A stretch of 64,000 bases of DNA from Isoptericola luteus (GTDB taxonomy: Bacteria > Actinomycetota > Actinomycetes > Actinomycetales > Cellulomonadaceae), in contig NZ_JAIXCQ010000003.1 in assembly GCF_020297055.1 (NCBI RefSeq), positions 1 through 64,000 on the forward strand, written 5' to 3'. The notes under the pieces were generated by a model. The model was given only the letters and a program-made list of their open reading frames with translations. It was not told where the DNA came from and made no database searches. Numbering within the stretch: the first letter of the stretch is position 1; each line of letters opens with the position of its first letter. Below, piece by piece: positions 52,890 through 61,552 of the stretch. The translations under genes were made by a program, and so were the position numbers.

Positions 52890-54920
52890 TTACCAGCGCG
52901 TGAGAGCGATCGAGCTGATCCGCACCTTCTTCCCGTCATTCACCTTCCGCAGCGTGACCGTGCCGTCCAAGGACCTCGGCAACGTCACCGTGAACTTGCG
53001 GTTGCCCGCGCTGGCCTGGCTGAAGTCGAGCGTCTTGTACGCCTTGCCCCCGACCCTGACCTGCAGCTTGCCGTCGACCGGGTTCGTCGGTCCGCGAAGC
53101 ACGACCCTGCGCACCTGGTTGGCGCTCCCGAGCCGGATGTAGGAGCCGCCCCGGGTGGTCTGGTAGGCGCGGTCGCCGTAGTAGCTCCCCTTCGTCACCT
53201 TCTTCCACCCGCTGGAGAACGTCCAGTAGTTCGGGTGGACGGGGCGGCTGGTGCGCACGACGCTCCTCATCGGCCCACGGACGCTGTCCTTCGACACCGC
53301 CCTGACCGCGATCTCACGCGACCAGCCGGAGCTCGTGCTCACGGTGATCGACGTCCTCGTCGTCCGCGACGTCATCATCCGCCAGTTGTTGGTGCTCGGC
53401 ATGTCCGAGTTCCAGAACGCCCGGCGGTAGAGCACCTGGTAGTGGGACGCGCCCCGCACGGGCTTCCACTTGTAGGTGGTGGTGCCGCTCCACTGGACCG
53501 GGGCCTGCGCGGATGTCGGCGAGACGCGGGTGGGAGCGTCGACCGGGGACACCTGCGGCCCGTACCTGTCGATCGCCGCCCGCCTGCGCGACTCGGCGTT
53601 GTTGCGGATCGTGCCCATCTTCGCTGCGAGGTACCTGCCGGGACACGCGGTCTCGTTGGTGGTCCGGTGCATCAGCACCCGGGGCACCCGCACCTTCTCC
53701 CCGGGGTCGGCGCGCGTGCCGGAGCCGGTGCTCCCGCCGGTGACGAGCGTCGTCGAGCCCTTGACGTTGAAGTGGTACTGGTACGCCTTCCACGCGACGA
53801 CCTTGCTGATGGCGTTCAGCAGCGCGCTGGTGGGACGTGCCGTCTCGAAGTTGCCCATCGCCGAGATGCCGATGGTGCCGGTGTTGTACCCACCGGCCTG
53901 GGCCCCGACGGGGTTGTCGTAGCGGGACTTCTTGCGTCCCTCGAAGATGTTGCCGTACTTGTCGACGAGGAACTGGTAGCCGATGTCCGGCCACCCGCGT
54001 GACCGGGTGTGGTACGCGTAGATGCCGCGCACCAGCGCCGCGGACTGGCTCTCCCGGTAGCTGTTGGTCCCGACGGTGTGGTGCACGTAGATCGCACGGA
54101 GCTTCTTGGAGTACTCGGGCCAGCTCCCGCTCAGCGACTCGTCCGCTCCCCACCCGGCGCGCGAGACGATCCGCGGTTTGATCTCGAACCCGTTGCCCGC
54201 GTTGGCCGAGGCGGCCGGGAGCCCGTCGTCACCGACGTGGGCGTCCGCCGCGGACGTCCCGGGGTCGACGAGGTCGACCTTCAGGCCTGCCGGCGAGTCA
54301 CCGTCGGCGGTCTTCACCCGGACCTGCACCCCGTCGGCCCCGGTGGAGACGATCGGTTCCGTGCCGGCCCGGGCGTCGGCGAACTCCTCGCTGCTGGTGT
54401 CGAGGTCGCCCTGGCCGATACCGTCGATACCGAGCGACTGCCAGGGGGTCCAGCGGCCGTCCTCGCGGACGCGGACGGCGACCTCCGTCACCTCGGTCGC
54501 GTCAGCGGCATCCCACGTCACACCCGCCACCAGGAACTCGTCGGTCGCGGTCCGCGTGCTGAGCGCCGCGAGCTCGCCCTCGTCCTTCTCGGAGTGCTCC
54601 TCGACGTTCGTCTCGTCGGCCGGCTGCCCCGTCGTCGCCGAGGGGTCACCCTCCTCGGGCGCCACGTGCTCGTGCCCGACCGCGTCGTCCAGCGCTCCCG
54701 CCTGCTTCTCGGCCGCGCGGTCGACGCCGTCGACGTCGACGTGCTCGACGTCGGGCGACACCGCGTGCGCCTCCGGCACCGGCAGGCTCAGCGTCGGGAC
54801 GACCACCCCTGCGAGCGCGAGCGCGCACACGGTCGTCGTCGCGACCGTCAGCCGCGCGGCGCTCGGGCGGCCTCGTGTGTCCCCCGGCATGTCCGTCAGC
54901 TCTCTCATCCTTCGTCGCAC
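52890..54920 (-). CDS. secreted N-acetylmuramoyl-L-alanine amidase (PGRP/Amidase_2 domain)
   Basis: The protein has a signal peptide (core VATTTVCALALAGVVVP, likely cut after HA), an acidic low-complexity stretch, a domain of unknown type (WDAADATEVTEVAVRVREDG, common in actinobacterial PGRP proteins) and an Amidase_2/PGRP domain. The last has IVSRAGWGADESL, AIYVHHTVG, IGYQFLVDKYGNIFEGR and VLMHRTTNETACPG, with zinc-type His and Cys positions. A C-terminal beta-rich part follows. It should cut the stem peptide from muramic acid, or bind peptidoglycan, outside the cell. GTG 54920 is favoured because AAGGGG stands seven bases upstream; ATG 54908 and 54890 are alternatives. It is divergent from the SpoIID/LytB gene at 55058. 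Confidence 0.85.
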   Translation of the reverse strand: MRRRMRELTDMPGDTRGRPSAARLTVATTTVCALALAGVVVPTLSLPVPEAHAVSPDVEHVDVDGVDRAAEKQAGALDDAVGHEHVAPEEGDPSATTGQPADETNVEEHSEKDEGELAALSTRTATDEFLVAGVTWDAADATEVTEVAVRVREDGRWTPWQSLGIDGIGQGDLDTSSEEFADARAGTEPIVSTGADGVQVRVKTADGDSPAGLKVDLVDPGTSAADAHVGDDGLPAASANAGNGFEIKPRIVSRAGWGADESLSGSWPEYSKKLRAIYVHHTVGTNSYRESQSAALVRGIYAYHTRSRGWPDIGYQFLVDKYGNIFEGRKKSRYDNPVGAQAGGYNTGTIGISAMGNFETARPTSALLNAISKVVAWKAYQYHFNVKGSTTLVTGGSTGSGTRADPGEKVRVPRVLMHRTTNETACPGRYLAAKMGTIRNNAESRRRAAIDRYGPQVSPVDAPTRVSPTSAQAPVQWSGTTTYKWKPVRGASHYQVLYRRAFWNSDMPSTNNWRMMTSRTTRTSITVSTSSGWSREIAVRAVSKDSVRGPMRSVVRTSRPVHPNYWTFSSGWKKVTKGSYYGDRAYQTTRGGSYIRLGSANQVRRVVLRGPTNPVDGKLQVRVGGKAYKTLDFSQASAGNRKFTVTLPRSLDGTVTLRKVNDGKKVRISSIALTRW

Positions 54921-55057
54921 CCCTGCACCCCTTGGATTCGTCGCCGCTGGCATCAACCCCTCGACCGTAGAGGGCGCTTCGTGCATAGGCACCTGGAACG
55001 CGCGCACGGGATGCCCCGTGCCACGACCTGATGCACAGTAAAACTGGGGGGAAGATC

Positions 55058-56386
55058 ATGACTCTGTCTCAACGCGGGCGGCCCACGACGGTCCGCCGCC
55101 TCGTCGCCGGCATGACCGCCGCCGTCGTCGCGGTCGGGGGCGCGCTGCTCACCGCAGCACCCGCACACGCGGCGGACCCGCCGGCCTCCTTCACGCTGAC
55201 CGGGTCCGGTTTCGGGCACGGTGTGGGGATGTCGCAGTTCGGCGCCTACGAGCTCGCGCGACAGGGTGCGCTCAGCGGGAACATCCTGAAGCACTACTAC
55301 CGCGGCGTGTCGCTCCCGTGGGCTTCGACGCCGAGCAACGTCCTGGTCCAGGTCTATGGGAAGGACCCGCTGGGCCGGTCCGGGTACGGGGACTCGAACA
55401 AGGCCACCACGGTCACCGTGCGCGGCGGTGACTGGCGCCTGCGCGACGAGGACTTCAAGACGCTCGCCACGGGCACCGGAACCACCAAGTTCGCCGTCAC
55501 CGTGACGGCGGGCGGGCGTTCTCGGGTCACGGTGGACGGCAAGAAGTACTACGACCAGGTGCTGCGCATCCAGTGGTCGGGGACCCGGTACTACAAGCGC
55601 ACGGGCAAGACGGCCGTGGCGTCGGTGGCGGGGGCGCACGGCACGTACAAGAACGGGCAGCTCACGACGTCGGCCCGGAACGGGATCGCGAACATCACCA
55701 ACGACGTCCGGCTCAACACCGAGTACCTCTACGGGATCGCGGAGATGCCGTCGTCGTGGGGCCTCAACGGCGGGCTGAACGCGCTGACCGCGCAGGCGAT
55801 CACCGCGCGCTCCTACGCGATGACCAAGTCCCTGGACAACCGCTGCCGCTGCCAGGTCGTCGACGACGTGCGCGACCAGAACTACACGGGCTGGAAGAAG
55901 GAGTCCGAGGGCACGAACGCCAAGTACGGCAAGGTCTGGAAGAAGGCGGTCGACCGCACCACGCGCAGCACGACCAAGGCCCGCGTCCTCACCTACGGCG
56001 GCAAGCCGGTCGCGACGCACTACTACTCCTCCAGCGGCGGCAGGACCTCGGACTCCGAGGACGTGTGGGTGTCCCGGATCGCGTACGAACGCTCCGTGTC
56101 CGACCCGTACAGCAAGGCCGCCCCGGGGAACTCCTACCGGTCGTGGACCCGCAAGATCACGCAGTCGCAGGCCAAGGCTCTGTTCGGTCTGAGCAACGTC
56201 GCGTCGATCAAGGTCACCAAGAAGTGGACGAGCGGTCAGGCGCGCACGCTCACCGCGACGAGCACCTCCGGGAAGAAGGCGACCGTCACGGGCAAGGCCG
56301 ACGCGATCCGCTCCAAGGTGGGCAAGCGGACCACCGCCGGCAGCATGCCGGCGTCGTGGATCACGAAGATCACGGCGAACTCGTAG
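55058..56386 (+). CDS. secreted SpoIID/LytB-domain protein
   Basis: This 442-residue protein has a signal peptide (RRLVAGMTAAVVAVGGALLTAAPAHA, split here as core plus AHA cleavage site). It then has the SpoIID start motif FTLTGSGFGHGVGMSQFGAYELARQG and the central EYLYGIAEMPSSWGLN with the family's catalytic-type glutamate. ALTAQAITARSYAMTK, HYYSSSGGRTSDSEDVW and a C-terminal beta domain follow. SpoIID-type enzymes are lytic transglycosylases of denuded glycan; many vegetative copies act in wall turnover. ATG 55058 follows GGGGGGAAG. It pairs with the divergent amidase, and both could trim the wall where the polymers are attached. Confidence 0.85.
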   Translation: MTLSQRGRPTTVRRLVAGMTAAVVAVGGALLTAAPAHAADPPASFTLTGSGFGHGVGMSQFGAYELARQGALSGNILKHYYRGVSLPWASTPSNVLVQVYGKDPLGRSGYGDSNKATTVTVRGGDWRLRDEDFKTLATGTGTTKFAVTVTAGGRSRVTVDGKKYYDQVLRIQWSGTRYYKRTGKTAVASVAGAHGTYKNGQLTTSARNGIANITNDVRLNTEYLYGIAEMPSSWGLNGGLNALTAQAITARSYAMTKSLDNRCRCQVVDDVRDQNYTGWKKESEGTNAKYGKVWKKAVDRTTRSTTKARVLTYGGKPVATHYYSSSGGRTSDSEDVWVSRIAYERSVSDPYSKAAPGNSYRSWTRKITQSQAKALFGLSNVASIKVTKKWTSGQARTLTATSTSGKKATVTGKADAIRSKVGKRTTAGSMPASWITKITANS

Positions 56387-56400
56387 CCGCCTCTCGTCGA

Positions 56401-56437
56401 CGACGCGTGGCGCCCCGTGCACGGGCGCGCCACGCGT
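56401..56437. terminator. bidirectional hairpin terminator
   Basis: GACGCGTGGCGCCCCGTG pairs with CACGGGCGCGCCACGCGTC with one unpaired base, an almost loop-less 18-bp palindrome. It lies between the convergent SpoIID/LytB gene and the GT42-GT8 gene. Confidence 0.7.
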
Positions 56438-56468
56438 CAGCGGGCGGCGGCGGAGCCCCCCAGGACCA

Positions 56469-58385
56469 TCATCCCCGCCGGCTGCGGTAGTACTGCGCGG
56501 CGACGCCGCTGCCGACGGCGAGGGCGGCGACGGGCCCGGTGGTCCGCTCGAGCGTGCGCAGGGCGTCGCGCCGGCGCCCGAGCCGGAGCTGCGCCACCGC
56601 GAGCTGGCGCTGCTCCGTGGCCGTGAGGCGGCGCTTGCGGGCGGTGTCCTCGAGCAGCCGCACGGCGGGGTCGGCCTGGCCCGCGGCGAGGTGCTCCTTC
56701 GCGGTGCGCAGCACCTCGGCCGGGGGCGCGGGCGGTGCGGTCGTCAGGTCCGTGCGCCGCCGCAGGTCGCGGATCAGCTCGTTCTTCTCGGTGTCGGTCA
56801 GGTAGTCGAGCCACTCGAGATCGAGCGCATCGTAGCGGGGGTCGTCGGCGGGCTCCCACGGCTTCTTGCCCACGTAGTGCAGCACTCGCACGTCCTCGTC
56901 GTGGAAGAGCTCCGGGTGGTGCGAGGCGATCCGCTTCGTCGTGTTGTCCTCGGGGCCCAGCGCACGCCAGGAGTCGAAGAAGACGTTGAGGAACCCCTGG
57001 TCGCCACCGTCGTACGACGGCGTGGTCCGCAGGCGGGACATCATCTGCTCGAACATCCCGTACGACGGGGTGAAGGCGAACACCCCGGAGTTGAAGACGT
57101 GCGGGTTGGGCAGGTCCAGACCGGCGTCCGGGACCGCCGCGAAGTCGTCGCCGGCGAACAGGTCGTCGATGTTCTGCTTCACGACGGCGTCGCTGTCCAC
57201 ATAGACGGCGCGGTCGAGGAGGTCGAGCCGGAACACGTGCAGCTTGGTGTAGGTGGCGGCGAAGCGCTCCTGCACCTTCTGCCGGCGTCTGCGGCCGGCG
57301 TTCGCGGCGAGGACCGGGTTGACGATCGGCGGCACGTCCAGCGTGAGGATGCCGCTCGCGGCGAGCGCCGCCTTGTCCGCGTCGGGCGTGCACAGCGCGA
57401 CCAGCGGGACGTCGGTCACCCGGCGCAGCGAGTTCGCCAGCGCCCGAGCCCCGTGATGGTAGGCGCCGGAGACCACCGTCACGTAGGCGCACCGGCGGCC
57501 GTCGACCTCCTTCCACAGCGGGCCCTTCACTCGGGGCACGGTGAGCGCGTGGGCCCCGTGCGCTGCCGGGAGCACGAGCTCGACCGTGTCCTTGGTGCTC
57601 CCGACCGACGCCTCCTCCCCGGGCTCCAGGTGGGGACGGTCCACGAGGTCCTCGGCGGGCCGGACGTACAGGTGCAGCACCTCGGACTGGCTCACGGAGC
57701 GGACCGTGGCGTCGGGGTACTCGGCCAGGCACGACCGGAGGAAGGCGATGTCGCTGTCGAGCCCGTGCGCGGCCTCGTAGCCGGGGGTCGCGTCCTTCGC
57801 CTCCAGGCCGAGCTCGGCCACCTGCGGCATCGTGTACCCGTAGCGCGCGTCCTTCGACTCGTACAGGTCGATGCCCGCGAGGTACACCTCGCGGAAGCCG
57901 ACCCCGAGGCCGAACGCCAGCGCCTGCATGCCCGTGGTGGGCAGGCCGGGCCGGCTCATGAAGTGCCGCGCCAGGCGCGGGCTGCGGGCCGGGATGCTCC
58001 ACGAGTCGAGCTCCGTGACGTCGGTCAACGGTTCGAGGCCGTACCTGTCGCCGTCGCGGTGCGCCGCGTGCCGCATGGGCGACAGGACACGCCGGACGTC
58101 GTAGCGGCCGGTCCGGATCTCGTCCTGCAGCAGCGTCTCGAGCTTCTCGTGCGGCACGGCGCTGAACCACGCGTCGACCCGGTCGCCGAAGTGGTAGTTG
58201 CTCTCGAGGAAGAACCAGTTCATCCGGAAGACGACCACGTCGGCCGGGATGCGGTGGTACGGCGGCATGGCCGACGACGGCCCGTTGCCGACGACGAGCA
58301 GCGGCCGGTCCGTGAGGCCGGCGAACGAGTCGATCTCCGCCGCGCCGGGCTCGCGACCGAGCGGGACGCTCCGCATGGTGGACAT
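56469..58385 (-). CDS. CstII-like sialyltransferase (GT42) fused to a GT8 glycosyltransferase domain
   Basis: The 638-residue protein starts with a GT42-like domain (about 15-230): RPLLVVGNGPSSAMPP, DVVVFRMNWFFLES, YHFGDRVDAWFSAV and TTGMQALAFGLGVGFREVYLAGIDLY. This is close to the pattern of Campylobacter CstI/CstII sialyltransferases, which use CMP-Neu5Ac. A GT8 domain (about 300-540) has AYVTVVSGAYHHGARALANSL, FRLDLLDRAVYVDSDAVVKQNI with an intact D-x-D, FNSGVFAFTPSYGMFEQM and VLHYVGKKPWEP. A helical repeat-like tail follows. It should add a nonulosonic acid and a hexose to the same polymer. ATG 58385 has GGAG seven bases upstream. The donor would come from the NeuA-HAD-NeuB frame 11 kb away. 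Confidence 0.8.
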   Translation of the reverse strand: MSTMRSVPLGREPGAAEIDSFAGLTDRPLLVVGNGPSSAMPPYHRIPADVVVFRMNWFFLESNYHFGDRVDAWFSAVPHEKLETLLQDEIRTGRYDVRRVLSPMRHAAHRDGDRYGLEPLTDVTELDSWSIPARSPRLARHFMSRPGLPTTGMQALAFGLGVGFREVYLAGIDLYESKDARYGYTMPQVAELGLEAKDATPGYEAAHGLDSDIAFLRSCLAEYPDATVRSVSQSEVLHLYVRPAEDLVDRPHLEPGEEASVGSTKDTVELVLPAAHGAHALTVPRVKGPLWKEVDGRRCAYVTVVSGAYHHGARALANSLRRVTDVPLVALCTPDADKAALAASGILTLDVPPIVNPVLAANAGRRRRQKVQERFAATYTKLHVFRLDLLDRAVYVDSDAVVKQNIDDLFAGDDFAAVPDAGLDLPNPHVFNSGVFAFTPSYGMFEQMMSRLRTTPSYDGGDQGFLNVFFDSWRALGPEDNTTKRIASHHPELFHDEDVRVLHYVGKKPWEPADDPRYDALDLEWLDYLTDTEKNELIRDLRRRTDLTTAPPAPPAEVLRTAKEHLAAGQADPAVRLLEDTARKRRLTATEQRQLAVAQLRLGRRRDALRTLERTTGPVAALAVGSGVAAQYYRSRRG

Positions 58386-58549
58386 CGATGTGCTCCTCTG
58401 GAGGTGGCGGGTCCGGGTCAGCGTGAGCGTAGGCACGCGATGACTGGCGAAAGGCCGCTTCGCGCCGGGAGCACCGGCTGCTCATCGACTGTTCATCCGC
58501 GGGCAACGGCGCGCTGGGCAGGTGTTCGCCCACGGGCCGTGACGGCGGT

Positions 58550-58759
58550 TCAGAACCCGCGGGCCTCGTCCTCCAGGAGCACCGGCACGCCGTCGCGCAC
58601 GGGGTAGGCGAGCGGGCGGTCCGGGTCGGTGGAGCGCAGCTCCGGCTCGCCGTCGGGCCCGACGGCGTCCACGAGCTCCGCGCCCGTCACGGGGCAGCGC
58701 AGGAGGCCGCGCACCCAGGGGTCGAGCCCGCTCGAGTCCCCGGGTGCGGGCACGCTCAC
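58550..58759 (-). CDS. Trm112-family (UPF0434-like) small protein
   Basis: This 69-residue protein reads LRCPVTGAELVDAVG and, near the end, AYPVRDGVPVLLEDEARGF. This is the pattern of bacterial Trm112-like proteins, small zinc-ribbon-like partners often encoded beside manB in actinobacteria. Only one cysteine of the usual CPxC pair is present, so zinc may not be bound. GTG 58759 overlaps the manB stop (GTGA) and has GGGGGAG seven bases upstream, so it is coupled to manB. Confidence 0.8.
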   Translation of the reverse strand: MSVPAPGDSSGLDPWVRGLLRCPVTGAELVDAVGPDGEPELRSTDPDRPLAYPVRDGVPVLLEDEARGF

Positions 58760-60189
58760 TCCGGCGCTCCCCCGCGCACGAGCCCGAGCACGTCGTCGCG
58801 CACCTTGACCATGATGTCGGCGTCCGCGGCCTCGACGTTGAGGCGCAGCAGCGGCTCGGTGTTGGAGGCCCGCAGGTTGAACCACCACTGCGGGTGGGCG
58901 TCGTCCCAGTGGGAGACGGTCAGCCCGTCCATGTCGTCGACGACGGCGTCCGGGTACGCGGCCGCGTACGCCTCGCGCACCCGGGCGGCGGTCGCGGCGG
59001 CGTCGTCCACCGTGGAGTTGAGCTCGCCCGAGGCGACGTACGGGGAGTACATCTCCGCGAGCGCCGACATCGGGTGCGGCTGGGTGCCGAGCGCTGCGAG
59101 CACGTGCATCGCCGCGAGCATGCCGGTGTCGGCGAAGAAGAAGTCGCGGAAGTAGTAGTGGGCGCTGTGCTCGCCGCCGAACACGGCGTCGTTCGAGGCC
59201 ATCTGGGCCTTGATGTACGAGTGCCCCACACGGGTGCGCACCGGCCGTGCCCCGGCCGCCGCGAGCAGGTCCGGCACGGCGCGCGACGTGATGAGGTTGT
59301 GGATCACCGTGGGCGTGCGCCCGGCCTCGAGCTCCTTGCCGACCTCGCGCAGCCCCACGAGCGCCGTGATCGCCGACGGCGAGACGGCGTCCCCGTGCTC
59401 GTCGACGACGAAGCAGCGGTCCGCGTCGCCGTCGAACGCGAGCCCGAGGTCCGCGTCGTGCTCCACGACGGCTGCCTGCAGGTCGAGCAGGTTCGCCGGC
59501 TCCAGCGGGTTGGCCTCGTGGTTCGGGAACGTGCCGTCGAGCTCGAAGTACAGCGGCACGACGTCGAGCGGCAGGCCCGCGAGCCCGGCGGCGGTACCGA
59601 GGACGGCGGGCACGGTGTGCCCGCCCATGCCGTTGCCGGCGTCCACGACGACCTTGAGCGGGCGGATGCCCGACAGGTCGACGAGGCCGCGCAGGAACGC
59701 GGCGTAGTCGCCGAGCATGTCCTGCTCGGTGACCGCTCCAGTGATGTCGACGGCGCCGAGCTCCGCGCCGTCGAGGATCTCCTGCGCGAGCGAGCGCACC
59801 TCGGCGAGGCCGGTCTCCTGCCCCACGGGCCGTGCGCCGGCACGGCACAGCTTGATCCCGTTGTAGGCGGCGGGGTTGTGCGACGCGGTGAACATGGCGC
59901 CCGGGGCGTCGAGCACGCCGGACGCATGGTAGAGCCCGTCGGTGGAGCACAGACCGATCGCGACGACGTCGACGCCGCGCGATGCCACGCCCGCGGTGAA
60001 GGCCCGGGCGAGCTCCGGCCCGGAGTCGCGCATGTCGCGGCCCACCGCCACGCGCGGCGCACCCTCGGGCAGCGCCACCACCTCTGCGAACGCCTGCCCA
60101 ACGGCGTGCGCCACCTCGGGCGACAGCTCCTCGGGCACGAGGCCGCGCACGTCGTAGGCCTTGATGATCCTCGCCAGGTCGATCGTCAC
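58756..60189 (-). CDS. manB: phosphomannomutase/phosphoglucomutase
   Basis: This 477-residue alpha-D-phosphohexomutase has the phosphoserine loop FTASHNPAAYNGIKLC, the metal loop LAFDGDADRCFVVDE, the sugar-binding GEHSAHYYFRDFFFADTG and a C-terminal RASNTEPLLRLNVEA. It makes mannose-1-phosphate (and perhaps glucose-1-phosphate) for GDP-mannose or UDP-glucose supply. The start is GTG 60189 with the family-typical start TIDLARIIKAYDVRG. It is coupled to the Trm112-type gene and divergent from manA copy 2 over 114 bases, a layout conserved in many actinobacteria. Confidence 0.95.
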   Translation of the reverse strand: MTIDLARIIKAYDVRGLVPEELSPEVAHAVGQAFAEVVALPEGAPRVAVGRDMRDSGPELARAFTAGVASRGVDVVAIGLCSTDGLYHASGVLDAPGAMFTASHNPAAYNGIKLCRAGARPVGQETGLAEVRSLAQEILDGAELGAVDITGAVTEQDMLGDYAAFLRGLVDLSGIRPLKVVVDAGNGMGGHTVPAVLGTAAGLAGLPLDVVPLYFELDGTFPNHEANPLEPANLLDLQAAVVEHDADLGLAFDGDADRCFVVDEHGDAVSPSAITALVGLREVGKELEAGRTPTVIHNLITSRAVPDLLAAAGARPVRTRVGHSYIKAQMASNDAVFGGEHSAHYYFRDFFFADTGMLAAMHVLAALGTQPHPMSALAEMYSPYVASGELNSTVDDAAATAARVREAYAAAYPDAVVDDMDGLTVSHWDDAHPQWWFNLRASNTEPLLRLNVEAADADIMVKVRDDVLGLVRGGAPE

Positions 60190-60303
60190 GAGCCGAGCCT
60201 ACGGGGCCGGGGCGCGTCCGGGGCCTGCGCGGGCGTCCTCGCCACCCAGGATCACCCGGGCACCCGACCCTCGGCCTGCGTGCCGCGTGCAAGGATCGTG
60301 GGC

Positions 60304-61527
60304 GTGGCCGAGCTGTACGCGCTGGAGAACACCGTCCAGCACTACGACTGGGGTTCGACGACGCGGTTGCACGACCTGCTCGGGACCCCGCCGGACGGGC
60401 GTCCGGCGGCGGAGCTGTGGCTGGGCGCCCACCCGAGCGCGCCGAGCCGGGTGGCCGGCCCGAGCGCCCGGGCGGGGACCAGTCTGCTCGACCTGGTCCG
60501 CGACGACCCCGACGCGATGCTGGGCCGCCGGGTCGCGGACGAGTTCGGGCCACGCCTGCCGTACCTGCTCAAGGTGCTCGCCGCCGAGCGGGCCCTGTCC
60601 CTGCAGGTGCACCCCAAGCCGCACCTGGCGCGGGCCGGGTTCAACCGCGAGAACCGGCTCGGCATCGCGCCCGGTTCCCCACGACGCTCGTTCCACGACG
60701 ACCAGCACAAGCCAGAGCTGGTCGTGGCGCTCACCGAGTTCGACGGGCTCGCGGGCTTCCGGTCCACCCGCACGGTGCTGGACCTGCTCGACGGGCTGGA
60801 CGGCACGCTCGTCGGTGCCGTCCGCGAGCGGCTGCTCCGCGACCGTTCCGCGGTCGGCGTGCGGGACGCGTTCTCGCACCTGGTCGCGGCACGGCACGAC
60901 GCCGGCGCGCGCGACGACCTGGCCACGACCGTGGCGTCCGTGCGGGCCCGGCTGGCGGACGGCTCGCCGTCCACCCGCGCGGACGCGACCGTCCTGCGGC
61001 TCGCGGCCGAGCACCCCGGCGACCCGGGCGCGATCGCGTCCCTCATGCTGCACCGGGTCACGCTCGACCCGGGCCAGGCCCTGTTCCTGCCCGCCGGCGA
61101 GGTGCACGCCTATCTGTCCGGGCTGGGCGTGGAGGTCATGGCGTCGTCGGACAACGTGCTGCGCGCGGGGCTGACCACCAAGCACGTCGACGAGGCGGCG
61201 CTGGTCGAGTGCGCCTCCTTCGTGCCCCGCGCGCCGGCGTCCCCCGACGTCCGGGCGACCGGTGCGCGCGGGCAGGTGCAGACGTTCCGCGTGCCCGTGG
61301 CCGAGTTCGCGCTCACCCTGCTCGACGTGGAGGACGGCGAGGTGCTCGACCTGCCCGCCGCCGGGCCGCGCACGGTGCTGTGCCTGGACGGGAAGGTCAC
61401 GCTCGACGCCGCCGCGGGCAGCTCCTCCGCCCCGCTGGCCCGCGGCGGGTCGCTGTTCGCCCCGCACGCCGCCGGGCCGCTCCGCGTCTCCGGCGACGGG
61501 CACGTCGTGTGCGCCTGGGTCCCCTGA
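60304..61527 (+). CDS. manA: mannose-6-phosphate isomerase, class I (copy 2)
   Basis: This 407-residue enzyme is about as long as copy 1 at 45340-46602 and is clearly its paralogue. It has HYDWGSTTRLHDLLG, AELWLGAHPSAPS, LLKVLAAERALSLQVHPKP, QHKPELVVALTEFDGLAGF and LPAGEVHAYLSGLGVEVMASSDNVLRAGLT. GTG 60304 has AAGGA eight bases upstream. Being next to manB it is probably the housekeeping copy. Copy 1, beside the nonulosonic-acid genes, would be the specialised one. Confidence 0.95.
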   Translation: MAELYALENTVQHYDWGSTTRLHDLLGTPPDGRPAAELWLGAHPSAPSRVAGPSARAGTSLLDLVRDDPDAMLGRRVADEFGPRLPYLLKVLAAERALSLQVHPKPHLARAGFNRENRLGIAPGSPRRSFHDDQHKPELVVALTEFDGLAGFRSTRTVLDLLDGLDGTLVGAVRERLLRDRSAVGVRDAFSHLVAARHDAGARDDLATTVASVRARLADGSPSTRADATVLRLAAEHPGDPGAIASLMLHRVTLDPGQALFLPAGEVHAYLSGLGVEVMASSDNVLRAGLTTKHVDEAALVECASFVPRAPASPDVRATGARGQVQTFRVPVAEFALTLLDVEDGEVLDLPAAGPRTVLCLDGKVTLDAAAGSSSAPLARGGSLFAPHAAGPLRVSGDGHVVCAWVP

Positions 61528-61552
61528 GCCTCCCCGACGCACCCCGCCCCCG

